Shown here: positions 7,130 through 13,186 of the stretch, in pieces | How the letters are laid out: every line of letters starts with the position of its first letter | Numbering within the stretch: the stretch's first letter is position 1 | Source: a virus | Length of the DNA stretch: 31,136 nt | Strand: one strand, 5' to 3' | IMG/VR virus record: IMGVR_UViG_3300034403_000110 | Span: 1 to 31,136 of that record | Made by a program: the position numbers and the translations under genes | The notes under the pieces: model-generated | The model's database searches: none | What the model saw: the letters and a program-made list of their open reading frames with translations, nothing else | Told to the model about the DNA's origin: nothing

Positions 7130-7287
7130 AAGTGTGTACAGCGAGATGCGATAACACTAAGTGTGCAAGGAACTTCATCCACCTCAAGCCAGTTTACCCT
7201 ACGATACCTATGCTGGCCTTTGACTACTCTGGGGAGTGTAAGGAATATAAGAAGGTTGCATGGTCAGCCGGAAGGGGAAAGAGATAA
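7126..7287 (+). CDS. Small cysteine-containing (zinc-ribbon-like) protein
   Basis: This is a 53-residue protein starting at TTG 7126, which overlaps the upstream stop in the form TTGA. GAGGAAG lies about seven bases upstream and supports this start; GTG 7132 is an alternative. Four cysteines occur as C-x3-C-x4-C (CTARCDNTKC) near the N-terminus and one near the C-terminus (SGECKEYK), a layout that could bind zinc. The C-terminus is basic (GRGKR). Its stop overlaps the next ATG (TAATG). Short Cys-rich proteins are common in phage early and middle regions, but no function can be assigned. Confidence 0.65.
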   Translation: MKVCTARCDNTKCARNFIHLKPVYPTIPMLAFDYSGECKEYKKVAWSAGRGKR

Positions 7288-7457
7288 TGAATATGGGTAA
7301 ATTAAACCGAACTGTTGAAAAGATAGAAGAGGACATTATTGTGTGTTCCGCTCAGTACCAAGTAGCTGTGACTAGATTGGCTAAACTTACAGCAGAGAAG
7401 ATTGAGAAGAGTCGAAAAGATGCACAGTTTATAGCACTACTACGGAGGGGAAGATGA
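7287..7457 (+). CDS. Small coiled-coil hypothetical protein
   Basis: This encodes a 56-residue, Lys/Glu-rich and probably mostly helical protein. The ATG at 7287 overlaps the preceding stop, with AAGGGG about ten bases upstream; ATG 7293 is possible too. Heptad-like hydrophobic spacing (LNRTVEKIEEDIIV, then VTRLAKLTAEKIEK) suggests a short coiled coil, and the end is basic (LLRRGR). The ATGA overlap with thyX indicates coupled translation. The function is unknown; an accessory or nucleic-acid-binding role would be speculation. Confidence 0.65.
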   Translation: MNMGKLNRTVEKIEEDIIVCSAQYQVAVTRLAKLTAEKIEKSRKDAQFIALLRRGR

Positions 7458-8125
7458 TTAGTTTTGATGATGTACTAGGAGATGGGGTAGGGAATGCCCA
7501 CCTTATTGACTCAATGGGGGATGACCTGACTGTTGTTAATGCGGCTAGAGTTTCTATGGGCAAGGAAAGCTTTTGGGAAATGAGTAAACTTCCAGAACGT
7601 GATGCGAAACTTATTAATTATCTAGCAAAGCATCAGCATTGGACACCCTTTTCTCATGTCATGGTGACCCTCAGATTGAAGATGCCTATATTCGTTGCAC
7701 GACAATGGTTTAAGCATACGATTGGGTTCACTCGTAATGAGATAAGTAGACGGTATGTCGATGAGACTCCAGAGTTCTACTCCCCAGAACGATTACGCCT
7801 TAGAGCAGATAATGTAAAGCAGGGTAGCAGTGATGAGGAAATTGAGACTGACGAGTTTAACAAGGAGTATGAGGACTCTGCTCTAGCTTTATATCGTCTG
7901 AATCTAGACGATGGTGTTGCCCCTGAGTTAGCAAGGATGTACTTACCTCAATCTACATATACAGAGTTTTACGAGACAGCCTCCCTAGCCGCTTACGCCA
8001 GACTTTTCAACCTTAGAACAGAAGAGACTTCACAACAAGAGATTAGGAAGTACGCAGAAGTTGTGGGTGAGATATGTTCTTGGATAGCAGAGGAGTCTTG
8101 GGATGCCCTTTCAAAGCAGAGATAG
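7454..8125 (+). CDS. thyX: Flavin-dependent thymidylate synthase ThyX
   Basis: This 223-residue enzyme converts dUMP to dTMP using methylene-tetrahydrofolate and NADPH with FAD, supplying thymidylate for replication. Recognisable parts are NAARVSMGK, the substrate segment HWTPFSHVM, ARQWFKHTIGFTRNEISRRY (residues 82-101) and YLPQSTYTEFY. The signature R-H-R-x7-S is altered here to K87-H88-T89 with an eight-residue gap to S98, while NE and RRY are retained. The gene has a strong GGAGGGG ribosome site and an ATGA overlap with the upstream gene. Its end overlaps the downstream membrane-protein gene by 23 bases. Confidence 0.93.
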   Translation: MISFDDVLGDGVGNAHLIDSMGDDLTVVNAARVSMGKESFWEMSKLPERDAKLINYLAKHQHWTPFSHVMVTLRLKMPIFVARQWFKHTIGFTRNEISRRYVDETPEFYSPERLRLRADNVKQGSSDEEIETDEFNKEYEDSALALYRLNLDDGVAPELARMYLPQSTYTEFYETASLAAYARLFNLRTEETSQQEIRKYAEVVGEICSWIAEESWDALSKQR

Positions 8126-8300
8126 GCAGGTGTTTATTGTGTATTGTGTCTGGGCGTTTTCCTTCTTCTTATGTCTCTTCAATGCCTTGGAGATTATAGC
8201 TATTCCTTGGGGTGTAGCCTTACTTCCATTCCTCATTTCATTGGTGATTCTACTTTTGCTTATTCTATATATCAACCTTGAGGGGAGCGAGACACGATGA
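8103..8300 (+). CDS. Small membrane protein with two predicted transmembrane segments (holin-like candidate)
   Basis: This is a 65-residue, very hydrophobic protein. Two membrane-spanning stretches are evident, about residues 10-32 (VFIVYCVWAFSFFLCLF) and 35-58 (FLISLVILLLLILYI), linked by a very short turn with Pro. AGGAG seven bases before ATG 8103 supports translation even though the start lies inside thyX. The ATGA overlap couples it to the exonuclease gene. Length and topology fit a small phage holin, but the charged C-terminal tail typical of holins is short (NLEGSETR) and the location is among replication genes. The holin role is therefore tentative. Confidence 0.7.
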   Translation: MPFQSRDRQVFIVYCVWAFSFFLCLFNALEIIAIPWGVALLPFLISLVILLLLILYINLEGSETR

Positions 8301-9046
8301 GACAGACAAATACCTTATTAATTGATGCAGATATCTTCTGCTTTCAGGCAGCCTCAGCAGTAGAGGAAGAGATTCATTGGGGAGACGATCTATGGACTCT
8401 TCACTCTGACTTAGGTAAGGCCAAAGCTAAGGTGGAGAGGGATTTAGATAAGGTGGCAATGACCATTGGTGGTTACTGCGAGTTTATCATCTGTCTCACT
8501 GATAAGGAGAACTTCAGAAAAGAGGTCTTACCTTCATACAAGGAGAATAGGAAGGGTAAAAGGAAGCCAATAGCCTTGGCAGAATTGAAGGAGTGGTTAG
8601 CCTCTAAGTACGAAAGCTTCACTAGACCTACCTTAGAAGCGGATGACTGCATGGGAATCTTAGCTACATGGGATGCCTATAAACCCGGCACTAAGAAGAT
8701 TATTGTTAGTGAAGATAAGGACATGAAGACTATCCCCTGCTACCTATTTAATCCGGCAAAGGATGTAAAGGTTAAGGAGGTTACTGAGGTAGAAGCAGAC
8801 TACTACCACTTCAAACAGACCTTAATGGGAGATACAACAGATGGATACAAAGGTTGCCCCGGCATAGGTGAGGTTGGTTCTACTAAAGTTCTAGATAAAG
8901 GTAACACTTGGGATAATGTGGTCTCTGCCTTTGTCCATAAAGGTCTTACGCAAGGCGAGGCTTTAGTTCAAGCTAGAGTTGCAAGAATATGTAGAGCATC
9001 AGACTACGACTTTAAAAAGAAAGAGGTGATTTTATGGACTCCCTAA
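8297..9046 (+). CDS. 5'-3' exonuclease (T7 gp6-like, FEN family)
   Basis: This 249-residue nuclease degrades DNA 5' to 3', removing RNA primers, generating recombination ends and, in T7, helping break down host DNA. Visible motifs are LLIDADIF at the N-terminus (metal-binding Asp), LEADDCMG, VSEDKDMKTI, and GDTTDGYKGCPGIGEVGSTKVL. The last is the acidic plus helix-three-turn-helix DNA-binding signature, nearly the same as in T7 gp6. AGGGGAG upstream gives a strong ribosome site. It lies inside the nucleotide-metabolism block and overlaps the DUF3310 gene by 13 bases. Confidence 0.94.
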   Translation: MRQTNTLLIDADIFCFQAASAVEEEIHWGDDLWTLHSDLGKAKAKVERDLDKVAMTIGGYCEFIICLTDKENFRKEVLPSYKENRKGKRKPIALAELKEWLASKYESFTRPTLEADDCMGILATWDAYKPGTKKIIVSEDKDMKTIPCYLFNPAKDVKVKEVTEVEADYYHFKQTLMGDTTDGYKGCPGIGEVGSTKVLDKGNTWDNVVSAFVHKGLTQGEALVQARVARICRASDYDFKKKEVILWTP

Positions 9047-9255
9047 AAAGACAGGTGGGTGGTAAGCACTATGTTGACAAGGCTATTCAGCCGTTAACTT
9101 ATTGTGTGGAGAATAAGCTAGACCCTTATCAATTTAATATCGTTAAATATGCCACACGGATGTACGACAAAGGACAATGTTTATCTGATTTAGATAAGAT
9201 AATTCATTACGCACAGTTAGCTAAAGAGAACGCAATCAAGCAGGGAATCAAATGA
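9034..9255 (+). CDS. DUF3310 family protein
   Basis: This 73-residue protein has the DUF3310 layout. The opening VGGKHYVDKAIQPLTYCVENKLDPYQFNIVKY is followed by TRMYDKG and a DLDKIIHYAQL helix. The family is widespread in tailed phages and sometimes labelled as a nucleotide kinase without good support; its function is not established. Translation begins inside the exonuclease gene and ends with an ATGA overlap with the MazG-like gene, so it is part of a coupled cluster with nucleotide-pool enzymes. Confidence 0.88.
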   Translation: MDSLKRQVGGKHYVDKAIQPLTYCVENKLDPYQFNIVKYATRMYDKGQCLSDLDKIIHYAQLAKENAIKQGIK

Positions 9256-9689
9256 GAGAGAAACACGTTAAAGAGTTTATGGAAGCAACCATGCAGACGG
9301 TTGATTTGAAACTGACAGACGAGGATGTGGATGCAGTAGACATGACTTTAGCCTTGGAAGGTACGCTTATCGCTGAAGAGTGTAAAGAGTTATTAGATGA
9401 GTTAATTGCTTTACGTCAGACCCTCGCAGATGGACATGAAATAACGAATGAGATGATTGGTAAGTTCTTAAAGGAATTAGCTGATCTTCAATATGTCACT
9501 AGCCATTGTGCTGCTGCTTTTGGGCTACCTGCTGCCATAGCTTTTTATGAGGTACATCATAGCAATATGTCGAAGCTTGATGACAATGGTGAACCAGAAC
9601 TTAGAGCGGATGGCAAGGTACTGAAGGGGGCTAATTACACAGCACCTGATTTTGATTTCATAGTGGAACAATATGTCGATAAAGATTAA
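9252..9689 (+). CDS. MazG-like nucleotide pyrophosphohydrolase
   Basis: This 145-residue all-alpha NTP pyrophosphohydrolase probably hydrolyses nucleoside triphosphates to monophosphates. The metal-binding pattern is seen as IAEECKELLDE (E-E-x-x-E) and KELADLQYV (E-x-x-D). The C-terminal VHHSNMSK, GKVLKG and NYTAPDF segments are characteristic of phage and bacterial MazG-like proteins. Acting with ThyX and ribonucleotide reductase, it may remove non-canonical nucleotides or feed dUMP to ThyX. Its 3' end overlaps nrdA by 17 bases. Confidence 0.87.
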   Translation: MREKHVKEFMEATMQTVDLKLTDEDVDAVDMTLALEGTLIAEECKELLDELIALRQTLADGHEITNEMIGKFLKELADLQYVTSHCAAAFGLPAAIAFYEVHHSNMSKLDDNGEPELRADGKVLKGANYTAPDFDFIVEQYVDKD

Positions 9690-11433
9690 AAGGACTAGAA
9701 ATAGCCTACTGTCAGACCAAGCAACAATATTGCTTACCGATTACTACACCCTCCCCAGAGAAGATATCCAAGAGGCCTTTGCTAGAGCATCATTGGCCTA
9801 CTCTGGTGGAGACCAGAGTCTAGCCCAAAGATTATATGACTACGCCTCTAAAGGATGGTTCATGTTCTCTTCGCCAATTCTAAGTAACGCACCTAGAAGA
9901 GGGGAGAAGAATAGGGGGTTACCAATCTCCTGCTTCCTCTCTTATGTGCCTGATACCTTAGAGGGGTTAATAGAACATCAATCTGAACTTGCATGGTTGT
10001 CTGTAAAGGGTGGTGGTGTAGGTGGACATTGGTCAGATGTACGAGCGGTAAGTGATAAAGCCCCTTCACCCATTCCTTTTATGAAAGTCGCTGACTCAAG
10101 CATGACTGCTTATAAACAAGGTAAGACACGAAAGGGGTCTTATGCGGCCTACCTAGATATCAATCACCCTGACATATTAGAGTTCTTAGATATTAGAGTA
10201 CCAACTGGTGGTGATGCTAACCGTAAGTGCTTCAATATGAATAATGCGGTTAACCTTCCTGATGAGTTCATGGAGAAGGTACTCAAGGATGAGCAGATGG
10301 ACTTAGTTGATCCGCATGATGGAAGCGTTAGAGATACTGTCTCCGCACGAAAGCTATGGGAAAAGGTACTGGAGGTTCGCTTCCGGACAGGAGAACCATA
10401 CCTTAACTTCATTGATGAGGCGAATAGGAAGTTGCCTTATGCCTTAAAGAAGAAGGGACTGAAGATACACGGATCAAACTTGTGTAATGAGATTCACCTG
10501 CCCACCAATGAGGACAGAACTGCTGTCTGTTGCTTATCTTCCGTAAACCTAGAGAAATGGGAAGAGTGGAAAGACAGTGGGATGGTAGGTGATCTCATTC
10601 ATATGCTTGATAATGTCCTTACTGCCTTTATAGCTACTGCCCCCGATGCTCTAAGTAAAGCAGTTTACAGCGCACAAAGGGAACGTAGTCTTGGGTTGGG
10701 AGCAATGGGTTTTCATGCCCTCTTGCAGTCTAAGAATCTCCCCTTTGAATCAGCACAGGCTGTCGGCTTAAATAACTTAATCTTCATGTCTATCAAGAGA
10801 AGAGCAGAACAAGCATCTGTAGACTTAGCTGATAAGCTTGGAGCATACCCTGATGGGGAAGATACAGGCATGAGGAATAGTCACTTATTGGCGATAGCAC
10901 CAAACGCTAACTCCTCTATGATTGCAGGGACATCACCTTCAATTGAACCTTGGAAAAGTAATGCCTTTACACATAGAACCAGAGTGGGCGCACATCTTAT
11001 TAAGAATAAGTACCTCAATCAGGAATTAAAGAAGATTCAAAGTATTAAAGGGTATGACGGTCAGTGGCTTGAGGATCAATGGCAGAGCATTATTCACCAT
11101 GAAGGCTCAGTACAACACTTAGACTGCTTAGACCCTTGGCATAAATCTGTCTTCAAGACTGCTTTTGAAATAGACCAACATTGGGTAATTCAACACGCTG
11201 CTGATCGGCAGAAGTTCATCTGTCAGGGACAAAGTGTGAACTTATTCTTTGCTTCCGGTGTAGAACGCTCATACGTTAACTCTGTTCACTTAGATGCTTG
11301 GAAGAAGAAGATGAAGGGGTTGTATTACCTACGAACTTCCTCTGGACATACTGCTGAACAAGTGGGACGGAAGGTAGAAAGGATTGCACTTAAAGACTTT
11401 GAGGAGAGCGAATGTCTAGCTTGCGAGGGATAA
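9673..11433 (+). CDS. nrdA: Ribonucleoside-diphosphate reductase, large (alpha) subunit
   Basis: This 586-residue catalytic subunit of class I ribonucleotide reductase makes deoxyribonucleotides. The active-site residues are present: Cys87 (ISCFLSY), Asn269/Cys271/Glu273 (NLCNEIHLP) and Cys286 (VCCLSS). The Tyr551-Tyr552 radical relay pair (YYLRTSSG) is also present, as is the C-terminal Cys581-x2-Cys584 pair that exchanges disulfides. PNANSSMIAGTSPSIEP is also typical. It is much shorter than E. coli NrdA (761), mainly because the N-terminal ATP-cone is absent; the protein begins almost directly with the barrel-preceding helices. Feedback inhibition by dATP through that cone is therefore not expected. 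nrdB follows after three bases. Confidence 0.96.
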   Translation: MSIKIKRTRNSLLSDQATILLTDYYTLPREDIQEAFARASLAYSGGDQSLAQRLYDYASKGWFMFSSPILSNAPRRGEKNRGLPISCFLSYVPDTLEGLIEHQSELAWLSVKGGGVGGHWSDVRAVSDKAPSPIPFMKVADSSMTAYKQGKTRKGSYAAYLDINHPDILEFLDIRVPTGGDANRKCFNMNNAVNLPDEFMEKVLKDEQMDLVDPHDGSVRDTVSARKLWEKVLEVRFRTGEPYLNFIDEANRKLPYALKKKGLKIHGSNLCNEIHLPTNEDRTAVCCLSSVNLEKWEEWKDSGMVGDLIHMLDNVLTAFIATAPDALSKAVYSAQRERSLGLGAMGFHALLQSKNLPFESAQAVGLNNLIFMSIKRRAEQASVDLADKLGAYPDGEDTGMRNSHLLAIAPNANSSMIAGTSPSIEPWKSNAFTHRTRVGAHLIKNKYLNQELKKIQSIKGYDGQWLEDQWQSIIHHEGSVQHLDCLDPWHKSVFKTAFEIDQHWVIQHAADRQKFICQGQSVNLFFASGVERSYVNSVHLDAWKKKMKGLYYLRTSSGHTAEQVGRKVERIALKDFEESECLACEG

Positions 11434-11436
11434 CTT

Positions 11437-12393
11437 ATGTCCGTAAATAAACCAAACAGAGTATATAAACCCTTTCAATATCCTTGGGCAATGGAGATAG
11501 CAGAGGATCACGAAAAGATACATTGGGGTTCTTGGGAAGTAAAACTCCAAGAGGATGTGAATCAATGGAAAGGGAATGAGTTATCAATTAGTGAGAAAGA
11601 CCACATTACACAGATACTCAGGTTATTTACTCAAAGTGATGTACAGGTTGCTGCTAATTACTGTGACCTATTCATTCCCTACTTCAAGAACAATGAGATT
11701 AGAAATATGCTCTTGTCGTTTGCGAATAGGGAGGGTACGCATCAACGTGCCTATGCTTTACTTAACGATACACTTGGGTTAGATGAAAGTGAGTATTCCG
11801 CTTTCCTTGAGTATGATGCGATGAAAGAGAAGATTGCTTTCATGGCTTCTGGTGGTGGGATGTGGTGTGGAAACTCAGACATGGCAATCTGTCTGGCTCA
11901 AAGTACCATCAATGAGGGGATGTCCTTATTCTCAGCCTTCATCATGCTTCTAAACTACCAGAGGTTCGGTAAGATGAAAGGTATGTGTGAGGTAGTCGAA
12001 TGGAGTATCCGAGACGAGACTAAGCACGTTGAAGGGATGACTGAGTTATTCAAGGTATATCTAAAAGAGAATCCAAGACTTGTTACTGATTCTTTCAAGG
12101 CAGATGTCTATGAGATGGTACGGACAGCGGTTGGCCTAGAAGATAAGGTCATTGAGTTAGCTTTTAGGATGGGGGATGTCGAGGGTCTAACTGCTTCTGA
12201 GGTGAAAGAGTATATTCGCTACTTAGCAGATAGAAGATTAATCCAAATGGGACTTAAAGCTAACTTCGGGGTTAAGGATAATCCGTTACCTTGGGTCGAT
12301 TGGATCATTGCAGGGGATAGCTTCAAGAACTTCTTTGAAGGGACTGTAACTGATTATAACGCTGAAGGAATGGCAGGAGACTTTGGATGGTAG
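11437..12393 (+). CDS. nrdB: Ribonucleoside-diphosphate reductase, small (beta) subunit
   Basis: This 318-residue radical-generating subunit pairs with NrdA. The di-iron ligands can be placed: Asp68, Glu99, His102, Glu160, Glu194 and His197. The radical tyrosine is Tyr106. Spacings Asp68-Glu99 (31) and Glu160-Glu194 (34) equal those of E. coli NrdB (84-115, 204-238), so this is a canonical tyrosyl-radical enzyme and not a Phe-substituted type. The C-terminal tail is acidic and aromatic (NAEGMAGDFGW), as required for docking on NrdA. The ribosome site GAGGG lies six bases upstream. The third promoter-like repeat begins right after its stop. Confidence 0.96.
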   Translation: MSVNKPNRVYKPFQYPWAMEIAEDHEKIHWGSWEVKLQEDVNQWKGNELSISEKDHITQILRLFTQSDVQVAANYCDLFIPYFKNNEIRNMLLSFANREGTHQRAYALLNDTLGLDESEYSAFLEYDAMKEKIAFMASGGGMWCGNSDMAICLAQSTINEGMSLFSAFIMLLNYQRFGKMKGMCEVVEWSIRDETKHVEGMTELFKVYLKENPRLVTDSFKADVYEMVRTAVGLEDKVIELAFRMGDVEGLTASEVKEYIRYLADRRLIQMGLKANFGVKDNPLPWVDWIIAGDSFKNFFEGTVTDYNAEGMAGDFGW

Positions 12394-12397
12394 AAAA

Positions 12398-12422
12398 GTT
12401 AACGGTCACCTGTAAGGGAGCA
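12398..12422 (+). promoter_or_regulatory. Putative phage RNA polymerase promoter P3 (late genes)
   Basis: GTTAACGGTCACCTGTAA matches the first 18 bases of P1 in 16 positions. It is followed by GGGAGCA where P1 and P2 have GACAACT. It fills the gap between nrdB and the first late gene. A G-rich start (GGGAG from 12416) is also the hallmark of strong T7 class III promoters, so this copy may be the stronger one for head genes. The AGGGAG also doubles as the ribosome site for the gene at 12428. Confidence 0.7.
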
Positions 12423-12427
12423 ATAAT

Positions 12428-12622
12428 ATGAAACTAAGGTATAACAGTAACAGTTTAACTGATATAGCTGAAGCTTTAGATACAGCTTTTCCCTTACAAA
12501 ACCCCACTCCCTTAGAGAACCTTCCTGCTATACAAAGAAGAGCAGGACAGCGTGACGTTGTTGAGTATATACAACGACTTATTACGGAAGAGGATGCTTT
12601 TAAATTACTCAAGAAGGAGTAA
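12428..12622 (+). CDS. Small hypothetical protein, first gene of the late unit
   Basis: This encodes a 64-residue soluble protein that I do not recognise. ATG 12428 follows the AGGGAG of P3 at a suitable distance. The sequence is predicted helical, with an N-terminal LTDIAEALDTAF, a proline-containing linker, and a C-terminal RDVVEYIQRLITEEDAFKLLKKE. There is no cysteine, signal peptide or membrane segment. It precedes two polyproline proteins and the portal gene and shares their transcript. A late or assembly role is possible from position only. Confidence 0.72.
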   Translation: MKLRYNSNSLTDIAEALDTAFPLQNPTPLENLPAIQRRAGQRDVVEYIQRLITEEDAFKLLKKE

Positions 12623-12627
12623 GACAT

Positions 12628-12864
12628 ATGTGTTTTGGAGGTTCGCCACCACCACCACCACCTTTACCACCTCCTCCACCTCCACCTCCACCACCCCCGG
12701 CGAAAGCCCCTCCTCCTGCATCTCCACGCAAGAGTAAAGTGTCAGAAGTGAAGAGAGCGAAGAATACCCCCACTAACTCTTTTAGGATAAAGAAGAGCGT
12801 TGGTACTACGTCAGGGGTTATTACTAATTCAAAGAAGTCGGGATTACGCATCCCTGTTAAATAA
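12628..12864 (+). CDS. Polyproline small protein 1 (gp7.3-like virion assembly candidate)
   Basis: This 78-residue protein starts MCFGGS, then has runs of 6 and 11 prolines split by one Leu. A basic C-terminal half ends in SGLRIPVK. AAGGAG lies eight bases before ATG 12628. Proline codons are mixed (CCA, CCT, CCC, CCG), so the run is a protein feature rather than a slipped repeat. Position just before the portal gene and the basic, Ser/Gly-rich tail fit T7 gp7.3, a small virion protein needed for tail assembly and adsorption. Similar M-C polyproline proteins occur at this place in T7-like phages of marine bacteria. The Cys at position 2 is shared with its neighbour. Confidence 0.75.
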   Translation: MCFGGSPPPPPPLPPPPPPPPPPPAKAPPPASPRKSKVSEVKRAKNTPTNSFRIKKSVGTTSGVITNSKKSGLRIPVK

Positions 12865-12885
12865 AAAATAAGGAGATATAGATTT

Positions 12886-13170
12886 ATGTGTTCGTCCCCC
12901 AGACCCGTGTATAGACCGGCCCCGGCACCGCCACCGCCACCTCCTCCTCCTCCTCCTCCACCGCCTCCACCGCCACCTCCACCTGCTGCTGCAAGATCAG
13001 CATCTTCCGCTTCATCTTCCACTAAAACAGGATCAAGTAAGAGAAAGCCAGTAGGGGCTTCTTCTTCCCCATTCCGGGTTAAGAGTGGCACAGGTGTAAG
13101 GAAAAAGGGTTCGGGTATAGGCGTAAGTATTGGTGGGTCAGGTACTGGAACACAAGTACCAAATAAATAA
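12886..13170 (+). CDS. Polyproline small protein 2 (tandem paralogue)
   Basis: This 94-residue protein opens MCSSPRP, followed by 19 consecutive prolines, an Ala/Ser stretch, and a basic, Gly/Ser-rich tail (SPFRVKSG, GIGVSIGGSGTG). It has a good AAGGAG site ten bases upstream. Layout, the M-C start and the FR(I/V)K-type motif show it is a diverged duplicate of the upstream gene. It lies directly before the portal gene, as T7 gene 7.3 does. Long proline runs stall ribosomes unless elongation factor P is active, so expression should depend on host EF-P. The exact virion role is unknown. Confidence 0.75.
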   Translation: MCSSPRPVYRPAPAPPPPPPPPPPPPPPPPPPPAAARSASSASSSTKTGSSKRKPVGASSSPFRVKSGTGVRKKGSGIGVSIGGSGTGTQVPNK

Positions 13171-13186
13171 ATAAAAGAGGACATCA

